From Sclerotiophoma versabilis (taxonomy: Eukaryota > Ascomycota > Dothideomycetes > Pleosporales > Didymellaceae), in NCBI GenBank assembly GCA_012274445.1, contig JAAROD010000076.1:496001-560000 (forward strand): 64,000 nt of DNA. Direction: 5' to 3'. The number at the start of each line of letters is the position of its first letter. Within the stretch, counting starts at the first letter, position 1. The notes beneath the pieces are model-generated. The model saw only the letters and a list, made by a program, of their open reading frames with translations, did no database searches and was not told the origin of the DNA. Shown here one piece after another: positions 12,824 to 24,387 of this stretch. Made by a program: the position numbers and the translations under genes.

Positions 12824-13352
12824 AATGCGCGCTATTGCTGTTACCAAGTATGGCCAAGTGAGCAACCTTGGAAGCACACAAGTACTGAAGCCCCCTGATC
12901 CAGACGGCCACGACATTCTAGTTTGTATTAGAGCGTGCTCGATCAATCAGTCGACACAAAGCGATCAATCAGTCGACACAACGATCAATCAGTCGACACA
13001 ACGATCAATCAGTCGACACAACGATCAATCAGTCGACACAAAAGTACGAGCAGGTGTCTACGATGACTACCCCGACTACTATCATCGAGCACCCAGATCC
13101 TTGGTTTCGACGGTGCCGGTGTAGTCGAAAGCGCCGGCCCGGACGTCACCAAGTTCAAAGCTGGGCACCAAACCGTACTATAGTGTCCAAGAGCCATGGC
13201 AGGATCTTGGAGAGGCTGAAGGAGCTGCTGGACAAGGACGAAGTTAAGTGTCACAACACTCAGAAACTAAAGCTTGACGAGGAGGGGTGAGGAAGGCGCA
13301 CGAGATGATCGAAGGTGGAAAAACGATTGGAAAAGTGTCGTTGGAATACTGA
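12824..13352 (+). pseudogene. Zinc-type alcohol dehydrogenase / quinone reductase-like pseudogene
   Basis: An ATG at 12824 begins a normal MDR-superfamily N-terminus (MRAIAVTKYGQVSNLG, then PDPDGHDILV). The next motif, which should read C-S-I-N-P-V-D-T-K, has lost one C and is repeated as a 20-bp unit five times. After the array, AGVYDDYPDYYHRA resumes, then a shifted frame encodes ILGFDGAGVVESAGPDVTKF. At about 13200 the sequence jumps to the family C-terminus (RILERLKELLDKDEVK ... AHEMIEGGKTIGKVSLEY), with another frameshift at about 13289. Most of the cofactor-binding middle is therefore deleted. At least three frame disruptions, the tandem array and the deletion make it non-functional; family membership is clear from both ends. 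Confidence 0.85.
12940..13042 (+). repeat. 20-bp minisatellite inside the dehydrogenase pseudogene
   Basis: Five near-identical copies of CGATCAATCAGTCGACACAA, the second separated by an extra GC. The unit is the gene's own SINPVDTK-coding stretch with one base missing. Because 20 is not a multiple of three, each added copy shifts the frame. Confidence 0.9.
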
Positions 13353-14431
13353 GTTGCTGTATCCTGAGCCTGGCGACTGAAGTCGTCGAATTGTTGGCTG
13401 GTGATTGGATACGTGTTGCACCGGCTGAACCGGTTACACAAGCTGCGCTGGCAAGAGGCCGGGGAATTTTTGGCATGTCGTGTATCGGTGATGGAAACAT
13501 TGCAACGGCCGTCACACCGGAGGCTGCTGGTTTGGTTTGTGCGTCGTTTGGGGGGAGTGCAGGCTGCAGTCAGCTTTGAGGGAGTACGTAGCAAGGCATG
13601 AGTACAAGAGTACATGGGCAGCAGCCACATGATGAGCGGTTGATGCGTGCCCATCACACAGGCGATGCATCTGCGAGGAGCGGCGGCTGTGGTGGTGGTG
13701 GGGTGGAGAAGGCTGCACGTCCGGAGTGGAGACGAAAGGAGGTTAGGCGCTCGTGCTCGGTGCGGGATGGAGGAGGCCCCGTTAGCACAGGACCGCCCAG
13801 GTTAGCACAGCGAATGAGCTCATGGCGCAGTGGATGGTGAAGCCGTTCAGCAGCGGTTCTCGGTCCGGATTGCTGGCGAGGTTGCTTCTTATACAGCGTC
13901 GTGACGGCAGCGACGGGCGTCAGGTCTCCTGGCGGCAGCTGGATGATGCGCCCAGGGCGTGCGGAGCTGGAGCGGCGCCACCAATTCTGCGCCGAAGCCA
14001 ATGCGCCTAGAGAGCAGGTGCAGCTGGATTGCGAGGCCAGGCGTCGCGCGCTCCCCAGCCTCCTCCCCCTCTGCCCTCTCGTCCCACCCGGCGACAGCGC
14101 AGCGGCGACGTGCGCGACACGACGACAGCAACGACAGCGACGACAGCGACGACAGCGACGCACCGACGACACGCTCCACCGCCGTGACATCCAGCTCTGC
14201 GCCGTGCGACAGCCCCGAACGCCTGGCTTGGCGCCTGCTGCTGAACCGAGGGCTGCGTCACCACTGCAGCGGCCCGCCCTCGCGTCCACTGCGACTGCAG
14301 ACGAGCGGCGCCGGCGTCGCAGCGTCCACGCCTGCTGTCCTGTCCTGTGCGGAATGGCCTCCTCGTAGGGCTGGACGCAGAGCCCGTCTATCAGCGCATC
14401 GAGGGCTGCTCGCCCACGCCCGCCCGCGACC
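13353..14431. other. Upstream region of the 1,158-residue protein gene
   Basis: About 1.1 kb with no recognisable gene, turning GC-rich after 13.9 kb. It contains CGACAGCGA nonamer-like repeats at about 14121-14160. It probably contains the promoter and 5' untranslated region of the gene starting at 14432. Confidence 0.5.
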
Positions 14432-17400
14432 ATGTCCGCACGCCCGCCAGACGCATACGCCCTGCTCGAAGACTCGTTCAGCAGCCCGCCGCAGCGGCCC
14501 ACGCGCAGGCACGACGCGCGCCGCAGCGACAGCTACCGCCAGCACCTGCCCGCCGCCGCGCCGCTGCAGCTCCCGCAGCCCGACTCGCAGTCCGACCATG
14601 ACACGGACTCGCCCGCCGGCAGCCAGCAGTCGACGCCGCTTGCATCGCCCGCCATCCTGCCCGCCGCCGACCACCACGGCCTGCCGCCCACCCCGCCCTC
14701 CGTCTCGCGCGAGGGAGCCGCGGCCAGGTCCCTCGAGCCGCCGCCCAACCGCAACAGCATGGCCGGCTCCATCGCCTCCCAGAAGTCCGCCCTCAGCACC
14801 CCCGTCAACGCGCGCAGTCCGCCCACCCCCGACCCGAGCCCGCCACGCACCGCCGGCTCCAACAGCACCGCCACCTCCGCCGCCCTGTCCGTCGAACGCC
14901 CGCCGCTCTTTGCATACTCCTCGTCGCGCGCCGAGTCCTTCACCACCGCAAGGGAGGACCTGTCCTCGGAGCCCACCAACAGCCGGTCCGCCACGCCAGC
15001 CCTCGACCGCCTGAGCACCGTCGAAGAAGACCGAGGGCTGGGGCTGGCATTCGAGAAGGACGATGACGATGCCACGCCAACGGAGAAGCCGCGGCTGTTC
15101 TACCCGAGCCCCGGCTTCGAAGAGCCCCAGCTCAACGACGCCGATACCATGGCCGGCGCCGCCGAGGACAACGAGTTCCCTGTCGTCGACCGACTGCCTG
15201 ATCAGGACTGGAACACGGAGCTGATGAGGAACGTGACAATCCGCCGGAAACCCCAGTCTGGTCCGTCTCCGCAGAAAGCCCCACAGCCTCTCGACACAGC
15301 AGCAGGCGCTACTCCACCATCCACGACCACCAAGTCGCGACGCAGCTCCGGCCTGCGTAAACGTGTCGAAGCGAGCAACAGCAGCCCGCGCAGTCCCTCT
15401 ATTGACAACTTCGCACAGTCAATTGGCTGGCCCACTGAGATCCAACATGCGCCTGACGAAACCCACCACGACGCCAAGAGCAAGCGCATGTCCACAGCCT
15501 CTGTAGCCTCAACAATCGTTGCAGCTGTCGTCATCACCACACCGCCACAGCGCCAGCGAACACTCCGCCACTCCGCCAAGAACATGGCCCTGCGGAGAGA
15601 TTCAGACTCCCCCCTCAGCCGCGTGGCAGCCTCACGTTCGAACCGTAACTCCATCGTGTCCGAGGATGTGCCACTGCACAAACTGGTGCACAAGAAAGCA
15701 AACCTTGCAGATAGGAACAAGCGCTTCAGCACCGATTCGGACACCATCGGTGCACTGAGCTCCGTGAGCACCGCTCCACGCAATGCTTCCCCTTTCTCAG
15801 TGCGCAGCAGTCGCACCATCGACAGCTCTGCATACACTCTCGCCCACCAAGAGTCTGTCCGTAGGATCCTGCAGCCTGCAGCCGATATCCTCAGCAGGTC
15901 CAACTCGCAGAGACAACCGGACAGAAGCCCTCGCATGCGCATATCCTCGGCGCCGGAATCTGCAAGACAATCCACTATTCCCGCGCGAACCAGAGGCTTT
16001 ATAGAGCTGCCCCCTTCCCAAAGTCCACAGCGTGCCGCCAAGCTTGTCACCCACGCACCTGCAACGTCGCCGCAGCTCTCACATGGGGCCCCCGTACCGG
16101 CAGAGAGCACACATCGACGGGTCGTCTCAGAATCGAGTCGTCCTGGCGACCTCAACAAGCCACTGCCTCGCAACCCAATGGAGCACGTTCTCGAATCCGC
16201 GCAGCGCAAGCTTAGTGTCTACGATGACGAGACTGAGGACAAGGTACCGCCGCACGCACTGCTTGATCGTGTACGCATGCTCGTCGCTGAACGTGAGGCT
16301 CAAGACGACGTGGTACCCACGCCGACAGTCGATCAAACGCCAGCTTCGCCTGAACGTCAACAGTCTCTGCCGTCACCCAGCCAACTGTCACCGCCTATGC
16401 GCCGGGGCTCGCGGTCGTCGAGAGGACGGTCAGAAGAGCGACGTCGAAGCTCCCACAGCCAGGATCGTACCTCGCCATTCCAGGACTCGTACGTTCGCCG
16501 GAGTCTCGATAGAACGTCACCCGAGGATTTCTCTCGCCGCAGCTACGATTGGCACAGGAGAACACCTGATGAGCATCGTCGTATTAGCTTCGATAGGTCG
16601 ACTGGGCGGACTGAGGAGCATGCGAATGCTCGACATCTCTACTCTCAATCGACACCATTCTCCCAGCTCTCTGATACACCCATCGAGGTCAGCGAGGCCA
16701 CTGCAGTCAGCATCTACCCTCACAACAACAATTCTCTCCTCGTGGTGCAGCAACCCTCACGGGTGAACTCGATGATGCCCGAGCCAAAGCAACTGGCCGA
16801 TGGATCCTACTTTGACCCACAAGATGACGTTGAGCTGCGCCAAGAGGTCATTCGTACCCCAACACCCCCATTCGTCGATGCCATTGAAGGGCACAAGGAA
16901 TCGCCCCAAATGCCAACCCAGCCGACTCTTACCTTCGAGCCATCTACGCCTCCAATGCAAATCGATCTACCTCAACCTGATGGTGTCGACTCTCCTCTAA
17001 AGAACCCTCGTTCTGCACCCGAGCCTCCCAAGATCATGTTCATACCACCCACCCCTGCTGAGGAGCTTGAGCGCTCACTCGATATCGGTCCGCCTGGCCC
17101 ACCCAAGCACTCTGATTCGCACCCACAGCGCCGCCTCTCGTTGGTCCAGCGCGCGCGTCGCTACTCTGACAACTTCATCTCACCGTTCTTGACTCGAGCC
17201 CCCAGCAACCGTGGCCGTCCCTCTAGCGAGTCGCATACACGCTCCCAGTCCTCTCATCGCAATCCAGAGGTTCCCACGGTGAGCGATGAGGATGGGACCC
17301 TTCATCCTTTCTGGAGGCCGCGCGGCTTTTGGGATGGTTTCGAAGACAGTGAATCGGATGACGAAGACAATGTTCTGCCGTCTGGGGGTGACACCAGCGA

Positions 17401-17908
17401 TGTAGAAGACCCGGAGCCAGAGCCATATCCAAGGCGGAGGAACACTCTGCGCAAAAGACTGACAAACGGATTCCAAGGCTCAGGGGGCTTCCTGATTGGC
17501 AACTCACTGGGGGTTGAGAGGCACGGCACTAACCGACGGCGCCACCACATTACGTTACCACCACACTTCTCATCCAATCCCGAAATGTCACAACACACAT
17601 CGTCGTCCAGGATCTTGATTCAGTCGCCTACACAGCCGCTCCGACCCCAGAATAGTGGAGTCCGAAAGAGCGGGTCAAGATCCAGTCTCCGTTCTTCTGC
17701 CTCCTTCGAGCGACCGCCAAGGCGTCAGTCTTGGCGCAAGGGCAAGAGCATACCTGGCCTCAAAGGCTACCAAGTTCAATATATTGGGGTGAGTGGTATC
17801 AAAGACCGGCTCAGGGAGCGCACAGCGGAGAAGAGAAGAGACAAAATCCGCAAAAGCATCGGATCACGGTATTACGTGGAACCAAATGGTCCGATGAGTA
17901 CCCACTGA
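14432..17908 (+). CDS. Large Ser/Pro/Arg-rich disordered protein, 1,158 residues
   Basis: A single uninterrupted exon; the ATG follows CGACC, a good fungal start context. The protein is dominated by Ser, Pro, Arg and Gln with many SP, TPP and RRxS sites, typical of phosphorylated intrinsically disordered scaffolds. No catalytic domain or membrane segment is seen. The last 60 or so residues are different and look conserved: a basic stretch beginning GLKGYQVQYIG, then KDRLRERTAEKRRDKIRKSIG and a short tail. I recognise this ending as recurring in Pezizomycotina 'serine-rich' proteins of unknown function but cannot name a role. A 3.5 kb intact frame with fungal codon use makes a real gene likely. 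Confidence 0.85.
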   Translation: MSARPPDAYALLEDSFSSPPQRPTRRHDARRSDSYRQHLPAAAPLQLPQPDSQSDHDTDSPAGSQQSTPLASPAILPAADHHGLPPTPPSVSREGAAARSLEPPPNRNSMAGSIASQKSALSTPVNARSPPTPDPSPPRTAGSNSTATSAALSVERPPLFAYSSSRAESFTTAREDLSSEPTNSRSATPALDRLSTVEEDRGLGLAFEKDDDDATPTEKPRLFYPSPGFEEPQLNDADTMAGAAEDNEFPVVDRLPDQDWNTELMRNVTIRRKPQSGPSPQKAPQPLDTAAGATPPSTTTKSRRSSGLRKRVEASNSSPRSPSIDNFAQSIGWPTEIQHAPDETHHDAKSKRMSTASVASTIVAAVVITTPPQRQRTLRHSAKNMALRRDSDSPLSRVAASRSNRNSIVSEDVPLHKLVHKKANLADRNKRFSTDSDTIGALSSVSTAPRNASPFSVRSSRTIDSSAYTLAHQESVRRILQPAADILSRSNSQRQPDRSPRMRISSAPESARQSTIPARTRGFIELPPSQSPQRAAKLVTHAPATSPQLSHGAPVPAESTHRRVVSESSRPGDLNKPLPRNPMEHVLESAQRKLSVYDDETEDKVPPHALLDRVRMLVAEREAQDDVVPTPTVDQTPASPERQQSLPSPSQLSPPMRRGSRSSRGRSEERRRSSHSQDRTSPFQDSYVRRSLDRTSPEDFSRRSYDWHRRTPDEHRRISFDRSTGRTEEHANARHLYSQSTPFSQLSDTPIEVSEATAVSIYPHNNNSLLVVQQPSRVNSMMPEPKQLADGSYFDPQDDVELRQEVIRTPTPPFVDAIEGHKESPQMPTQPTLTFEPSTPPMQIDLPQPDGVDSPLKNPRSAPEPPKIMFIPPTPAEELERSLDIGPPGPPKHSDSHPQRRLSLVQRARRYSDNFISPFLTRAPSNRGRPSSESHTRSQSSHRNPEVPTVSDEDGTLHPFWRPRGFWDGFEDSESDDEDNVLPSGGDTSDVEDPEPEPYPRRRNTLRKRLTNGFQGSGGFLIGNSLGVERHGTNRRRHHITLPPHFSSNPEMSQHTSSSRILIQSPTQPLRPQNSGVRKSGSRSSLRSSASFERPPRRQSWRKGKSIPGLKGYQVQYIGVSGIKDRLRERTAEKRRDKIRKSIGSRYYVEPNGPMSTH

Positions 17909-18973
17909 GGCTTCGCCCGCGCTACCCATTGTGTCATGCACACTTCAAGGCCAGCAGCCACCCCCAGGACCCGACCACAGTTCTGGGTCAGGTCATGCTT
18001 CTCGAAGCCAAATTCACTGGAGCCGATACCCGTTTTTTCATACCTTCTATACCCTCGCGTCGAGCACCTTGGAGCTCGGACGTTGTTCCCCATGTTTCGC
18101 AATTTACTTCCTAGCGCTTGATACCTTGCAACGAGTTACGGCATCGCAACATACTGCACGATCTGATCACATGAATATTTGAGCGCATTTGACGCGTTGC
18201 GATGTAGAATGGACCTTTTGACGAATTTCGATACCACCTTCCAGCGTTCATGAGCCGCATCATGAGCAATAATTTAAATCTACACGCATTTGGATATATT
18301 TGTACATCACAATATCACGATTAAGCAACAATATTATTATTCATACGAGCTTGGCGACAAATACAGAAGCATTTACAAGGCTTCTAAGGAATGACGTATT
18401 TCTTTTATTCCACTATCTCAAATTATCAGCGAATGGATACCCGTCCCACAAGCAAAATCCACAAAAGATAAGCGTCTATTTTCTTGTCCAAATCACTTGG
18501 CCATGGCTGTTCATGCTTATCTTCCTACGCAGTGGTAGTGGACCGACCCCTCCTGGTTCCGCGGACGCCATATTTCGCACCTCAGCTCCAAAACACGCTC
18601 TCGAACATGTTCAACAAGCAATCCGTTGACTGGCGAGGCTATCGACGTAAAACGTGGAGGCGATTGTCCTGATTCGGCCTAGTCCGGCAAAAGTTCGTGA
18701 AACCTGCCTTAGAATTTTGCGGCTCAATGCGGCTCCAGACCAAAGCAAACTCGGTCTAACGCGGCTCCAGGCTCATTGAATCGCTGCAAGTCCAAACCAG
18801 ACCCACGTCTCTGGGGAAATGCTGGACGACCTCCACATCGTACTTTGGTCTGTGCCAGCCGATGTCGGTCGGGCCGACGAATTCTGCTTAAAGCGCGATC
18901 AAGTCGTCTTCAAGTTGCATCCATCCTCGTGCGCTCCGAACCTCTACCCCAGCTTTTGCAAGAACGAGACACC
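17909..18973. other. Intergenic region before the amino-acid transporter
   Basis: The first 350 bp are probably the 3' untranslated region of the upstream gene. The region then turns AT-richer (18.2-18.5 kb). At about 18690-18780 GCGGCTC recurs (TGCGGCTCAATGCGGCTCCAG, then ACGCGGCTCCAG) about 200-300 bp before the transporter ATG; its meaning is unknown. No gene is called. Confidence 0.5.
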
Positions 18974-20608
18974 ATGGGCTTCTTCAACGATACAAAGGGC
19001 GAGGACGTCGAGCACGGCTCCGAGCTCAAGCCCGATGACTCGAACAACATCCAGGGTCAGACCGATGCTGTCTTCGGTGAGGTCGTGGAGGGAGGTCCCA
19101 ACTACCGCAACGTACGTCTTCATTACCCCAGGCTTTCATTCGTACCGATACTGATGACATGGCAGGTCAGCTGGATAGCCTCTTCGATCCTGATGATGAA
19201 GACTCAGATTGGTCTCGGTGTGCTGTCCATCCCCGCAGCCTTCGATACTCTGGGCCTCATCCCAGGTGTCATTTCCCTGATCGCAATCGGCATCATTACC
19301 CTCTGGTCCGGTTACATGGTGGGCGTATTCAAAGTCAAACACCCCGAGACCTACGGTATCGAGGATGTGGGGCAGAAGCTCTTTGGCCGCACTGGTCGTG
19401 AGGTGCTCGGTCTGGGGTTCGCGTTATGTGGGTCATTACCTTATAGAAACTGGGTTCTCCAGACATGGTGTGGATGTGTGCTGACATGAACAGTCTGGAC
19501 GTGCGTCGCCGGCTCCGGTATGCTGGGCATCTCCATTGGCTTGAACTCACTGTCTGAGCATGGCGCTTGCACTGCTATCTTTGTCGCTGTTGCTTGCATC
19601 GTGGGCTTTTCGTTGGCTTCCATCCAGACCCTGGGCAAGATATCCTGGATTGCGTGGGTGGGTTTGGCTGGTATTCTCTCAGCTAGTTCGTCCTCCCCCG
19701 CAGACCCTGTTTCAACAAACATCAGTCCTAACATCCAATAGTCATCACCCTTACCGTCTCTGTCAGTCTCCAGGATCGTCCCTCTGCGGCACCTCAGTTC
19801 GGCCCTTGGGAGTCCAACTTTGAGCTATTCAAGTCGCCCACCTTTGCTGAGGCAGCGGCTGCTCTTTCCAGCTTGGTCTTCGCCTACGCTGGTACCCCTG
19901 CGTACTTCAACATTGTCTCTGAAATGAAGGACCACAAGGAGTACTTCAAGGCCCTCTCCCTGTGCCAGTTCGTCATGACCTCACTGTACATCGCCATCGG
20001 CGTGGTTGTGTACTACTACTGCGGCTCCTTTGTTGCGTCGCCCGCGCTGGGATCCGCCGGTGTTTTGATGAAGAAGGTGTGCTACGGCCTTGCGCTTCCA
20101 GGTCTCTTGGCCTCGGTTATCCTGGTTACTCACGTAAGTCGTTACCCTCCCAAACAGGTGTGCCGGGCATCAAGTGCTAACACGGGAACAGATCACCGCC
20201 AAATACTTCTTCATCCGCACCCTCCGCGGCACTAAGCACCTCAACCACAACACAGCCAAGCACTGGATCACCTGGTTCGGTTTCACCGGTGCCGTCTCCC
20301 TGACTGCGTACATTATCGCCTCTGCAATCCCCGTCTTTGGCGGCCTTGTCTCGCTCATCGGCGCTCTGCTCGGTACGCTCATGTGCTTCCAGCCCATGGG
20401 ATGCATGTGGCTGTACGACAACTGGAACCGCTCCAACCGCGACTGGAAGTGGAAGGCCATGGTTGCATGGAGCATATTCGTCATCGTCAGCGGTACCTTC
20501 CTGTTGATCGGCGGCACATACGGGTCGATTGTCGGCATTATTGATTCCTACAACAAGGACGGTGGTACGGCGGCTTGGACTTGCGCTGACAACTCCAACT
20601 CGACATAA
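18974..20608 (+). CDS. AAAP-family amino-acid transporter (Mtr-like neutral permease)
   Basis: Five exons (18974-19111, 19166-19427, 19494-19685, 19742-20133, 20192-20608) with 54-66 bp introns encode 466 residues. A short hydrophilic N-terminus of about 45 residues is followed by about eleven hydrophobic segments. The first carries the family signature MMKTQIGLGVLSIPAAF; later VFAYAGTPAYFNIVSEMKD and the C-terminal NWNRSNRDWKWK loop fit the Aa_trans (PF01490) family. Neurospora Mtr, a plasma-membrane carrier for neutral aliphatic and aromatic amino acids, is the nearest named protein I can suggest; substrate range is inference. All introns have consensus ends and keep frame. Confidence 0.93.
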
Positions 20609-20727
20609 GTCTCGACCTAAGCCTCGACGTAATCGTTGACGCGAGTTGAGAGATGGAACCGTTGGTTTCTGATTTATCCTGTTATTTAGCGATGCATGCA
20701 TGTATGCTGGTATTATGAATACGATAC

Positions 20728-20775
20728 CGAGAGTTTCTCCAACCGAGAGTTTCTCCAACCGAGAGTTTCTCCAAT
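20728..20775. repeat. 16-bp tandem repeat, three copies
   Basis: CGAGAGTTTCTCCAAC occurs in two full copies plus a near-full third, about 120 bp after the transporter stop. It could lie in the 3' untranslated region. Each unit has a small internal inverted repeat (GAGA/TCTC). Confidence 0.9.
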
Positions 20776-20786
20776 TTTGCTTCAAA

Positions 20787-20823
<37 letters not shown>

Positions 20824-20824
20824 T
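20787..20824. repeat. Compound (CT)n(GT)n microsatellite
   Basis: About ten CT units run directly into about nine GT units. A simple dinucleotide repeat. Confidence 0.95.
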
Positions 20825-20947
20825 TGACGGAGCGGCGGCTATATTTCTAACCTACATGCAATCCTGATTGTATCGAGCTCTGCGGCTCAACGTGCTTCTC
20901 TAGTCCATTGTACCACGACACCACGGGCATATGACTATTAGCATCGC

Positions 20948-20950
<3 letters not shown>

Positions 20951-20983
<33 letters not shown>
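20951..20983. repeat. Poly(T) run of 33
   Basis: An uninterrupted homopolymer. It may be genuine or partly a sequencing/assembly length artefact. Confidence 0.9.
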
Positions 20984-23155
20984 CCTTCTATCTCGCTGCC
21001 TCTTCGTCCGCGTGCGCTGCGAAGTATAAGCCTGGTGGGTCTGGATTTCAAACGCGAAGGACCCGTCCTGGCTAATGAGATGGAATGAAGTTTTGAACCC
21101 GGGCCAGAAACAGCATCTTGCAGTATGATCTTGGAGATTCAGCGGGTGGGTGCGTTGGTCTTGTCGAGTGGTCCGTTGGAAGACGGGGGATGAGTGTGGT
21201 ATGGTGTGGTGTGGTGTGTGTATGGTATCCGGTCCGGGCGCTGGATAAGGAAACCTGGGGAATGGGTACCATATGGACTGGAAAGCATCGCTGCACGGCA
21301 GGATAAAACATCTGATATGGTGTGTATAAAGCTTTGAAAACGAATCGAGCTTTACAATTCCAATCCAGTAGTAGTAGTAGAGAGAGCGACGGAAATCCCG
21401 AGATGGAACGAAACGCTGTGAAGAAAGGGACAGACAAGAAAATAAATGAAGAACAACCGCTGTTGTGTTGGGACGGACTTGGAAAACACATACCATTCCT
21501 ACCTACACCTTTATTCCGTTCTGAGTTCAACCGTGTGCTGATTACTACTACTCCACCTTTCACGCCTTACATGTCATCTTCTCCGCTGGGGCCCCCGCCG
21601 ACTTTCGCGCAGGATAACTACAAGGACACGGGCCTACCTAGTCCGACATCGCACCTTCCTTCCCCTTTGCGTAACCAGGGGGGAATTGAAGACCGAGCGC
21701 GTGCGCTCCTGGCACACACAACATGCAAACAACGAACAACATGCAAGACAACGAACAAACAGAAAACGCGGGGGACACCGGGGGGAGGGGAGCTTTATTT
21801 CGCACCTCCAACCCAACCACGGATTCTCGAAAACAAAAAGTCCGAGTAGAGGCTCCGCGATAAGGGTACGGGGTTCTATTGGATGCGAACGGAGTGAATA
21901 TTCTTATCCGAAAGGCTCGAGCTTCAACTGCTTTCTAGCGTCGACTTCCGGAATCGCCTTCCTGTTCAGGATGTCTTTTTGCTTTTGTTTTTTTTGTCTA
22001 TCCCCGCAGATAAGCTCGTGGGCTTTTCTTTGCAGCCACCCCTGCGCGCCAAGGAAAGCGAATCCCCCAGATATCTCTAGAGATGACTATTTTCCAAGGT
22101 GAGAGAGCGCGCGCGGTGATGTGGTTTGATGCTGTTGAGATGTGGAGGTAAAGTATTTGTGGTAGCTGCTAACTTGCTTTTACGCGCTTTTGAAGGACGC
22201 AACTTTCCTTTAGCATGGCTAATGGGTTGCGAGACTGTGCCTTTCTTACTTTGCTTTGTGCCTAGATCCGCAGACATGAAAGAAACTTCAACAAGATTTT
22301 CGGTTCTCTCGGTCTTGATACACGTTCTGCCAAGTGGCTGGTTAGTAGCTGTTGGATGTTGTACAGGTTTGTGTCGATGTGGTAGGCAGTCCTTCGTCGT
22401 CGCAACGAACGAATAGAGCTAATCTTCGACATTCCGTCCGCATCGCATCTTGGACTTCTCTCTTCAAGAGAACTACTCAAAATTGGCGGTTCTTACATGA
22501 CCTCACGCAGGGTCCACGAATCGGTTGCTGATAGAGCAGTGCTGCGTTGGCGTCCTCTAGCTGCGCACTTGGATGGTATGTTTCCAGCGCTATTCTCAGC
22601 GTTTATCTTGTCGTCCTTTTCCCTTCATATCACCGTACTTTGCGCGCTTGGATTCCAATCCTGTCTCTATGTCTTCCTGACTTTCTGTCGACTCGACGCT
22701 GAGTACCGGACACGCCAGTCTTCGGCTGCGAAGAAGGCAAGGCGATGCCACACATCCGCAAGAATGAACATTTTCCAGATATCACAAGGCCACAGATGCT
22801 CTTCAACAAGACCGGTCTTCATTCCTGCATATCTGTTCAACTGTTGCGAGTTTGCAGCTGTTCCTGCGTCCGCTTCCCGTCCGTCATGCTAATGTTCGGC
22901 GGTCCTCGGCAAGGCTAACATGGTTCAATCGAGTCGACACCTCACAATTGCCATCGGCAGTGCTCATGCGGGTATCTACCCCACATTCGTCATTACCAAG
23001 CAATACATTGCGTGACGTCTGGCCGACAAACATGTGCAATTTGCTCTGCGGTAGATATATAGCGCCTAGACCGCATCAACATTGCGGACGACGTTTCGCC
23101 CAATCGACACACACGAGCCAGAAAACACAGAGATACTACACCTGATTAAGACACA

Positions 23156-24248
23156 ATGCCAAACATGAAGGAAGCAATCATCGCCAAAGGCCTCAAGACC
23201 ACGATCCAGGATGTCCCGATCCCTGAACCGCAACCTGATCAGGTCATCATCCAAGTCGTAGTTTCCGGCAGCAACCCCAAGGACTGGAAGATTCCCGAGC
23301 TTGTGCCCGATTACAACGCCAACAGCGGTGATGACATTGCGGGTATCGTGCACAGCGTCGGTTCGAACGTGTGGGAGTTCAAGAAGGGAGACCGTGTGGC
23401 CAGCTTCCACGAGATGATGACACCGGGAGGCAGCTTTGCGGAGTATGCAGTCGGTTGGCAGCATACTACTTTCCATCTGCCTAAAGATCTGAGCTTTGAA
23501 GGTATGTTGGATCTAATCATAGCTTCAGTACTTCATGGAGGATGGGACTGACAGGATTACAGATGCCGCAACTATCCCCCTCGCTGCCATGACAGCAGCG
23601 CTCGGTATGCACCAACGCCTCGGCCTTCCCGATCCCTGGACACCCGCGACAGAGCCCACCCCCCTCGTCGTCTACGGCGGCGCAGCAGCAGTTGGCGCCT
23701 ATGCAATCAAGCTCGCTGTCCTAGCGAACATCCACCCAATCATCGCGGTCGCTGGGCGGGGCGAGAAATTCGTCGAAGGTCTTATCGACCGCAGCAAAGG
23801 TGACACCATTGTCGATTACCGCAAGGGCCATGAAGCCGTTGTGCAGGGCATCAAGGATGCGCTGAAGGGCCAGAAGTTGTGGTACGCGTTTGACGCTACA
23901 TCTGAGCACGGGAGCTACACAAACATTGTGCAAGTGCTCGAACCCACAGGGCATTTGACGACTGTCCTGCCGGGCAAGAAGTACGAGGGTGTGCCTGAGA
24001 GCGTGAAGTTGACGACGACTCAGGTTGGTGAGAGCCATAAGGGCGACAAGGACTACGCATACATTATGTTCAGGTACTTTGCGAGGGGACTTGCTGAGGG
24101 CTTCTTCAAGCCGCATCCGTATGAGGTCATTCCCGGTGGACTGGAGGGTGTGCAAAAGGGGCTGGAAAACCTGAGAGACGGGAAGGCAAGCGGTGTGAAG
24201 TATGTGTTCAGGATTGGGGAGACGAAGGGCGTCAAGAGTGCTTTGTAG
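23156..24248 (+). CDS. ToxD/LovC-like MDR-superfamily reductase
   Basis: Two exons (23156-23501 and 23563-24248) joined across a 61 bp intron encode 343 residues. The N-terminal GroES-like half has the NPKDWK and GDDIAGIVHSVG motifs. The cofactor half has the Rossmann glycine run VVYGGAAAVGAYA (Gly154-155 to Gly160) for NADPH, then a YAFDATSEHGSY block. The zinc-binding cysteines of true alcohol dehydrogenases are absent, as in fungal trans-acting enoyl reductases and the quinone-oxidoreductase-like ToxD family. Such proteins may act in polyketide reduction or in detoxification, but no polyketide synthase lies in this window, so a general oxidoreductase role is equally likely. The gene is convergent with the cupin gene, 139 bp apart. 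Confidence 0.9.
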
Positions 24249-24387
24249 AGCGAGGAAGCACGCCTTGAGTCTTGAATCCTAATAACGAATCAACGGATCG
24301 ACGAACAAGCGTGATATACTTCCCATTCCAGATCACGTCTCGAATGATGGACACTTTCCACGTGATATCTTGTGCACCAACTTCCGT

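Larger units (their letters stand above)
20609..23155. other. Intergenic region with simple repeats
   Basis: About 2.5 kb without a recognisable gene. It carries three 16-bp CGAGAGTTTCTCCAAC repeats, a (CT)n(GT)n microsatellite, a run of 33 T, a TGGTG-rich stretch near 21200-21230 and AGT triplets near 21370. Frames longer than 100 codons occur but are low-complexity or lack family motifs and plausible splice structure. Confidence 0.5.

Noticed and set aside
13959..15014. A 351-codon plus frame overlapping the start of the 1,158-residue gene
   Set aside because: Arg/Pro/Ala low complexity in a shifted frame; the frame from ATG 14432 continues for 3.5 kb with sensible composition.
20900..21563. 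Minus-strand frames of 163-198 codons near the poly(T) run
   Set aside because: One includes a poly-Lys run from the homopolymer; no motif or splice structure supports a gene.
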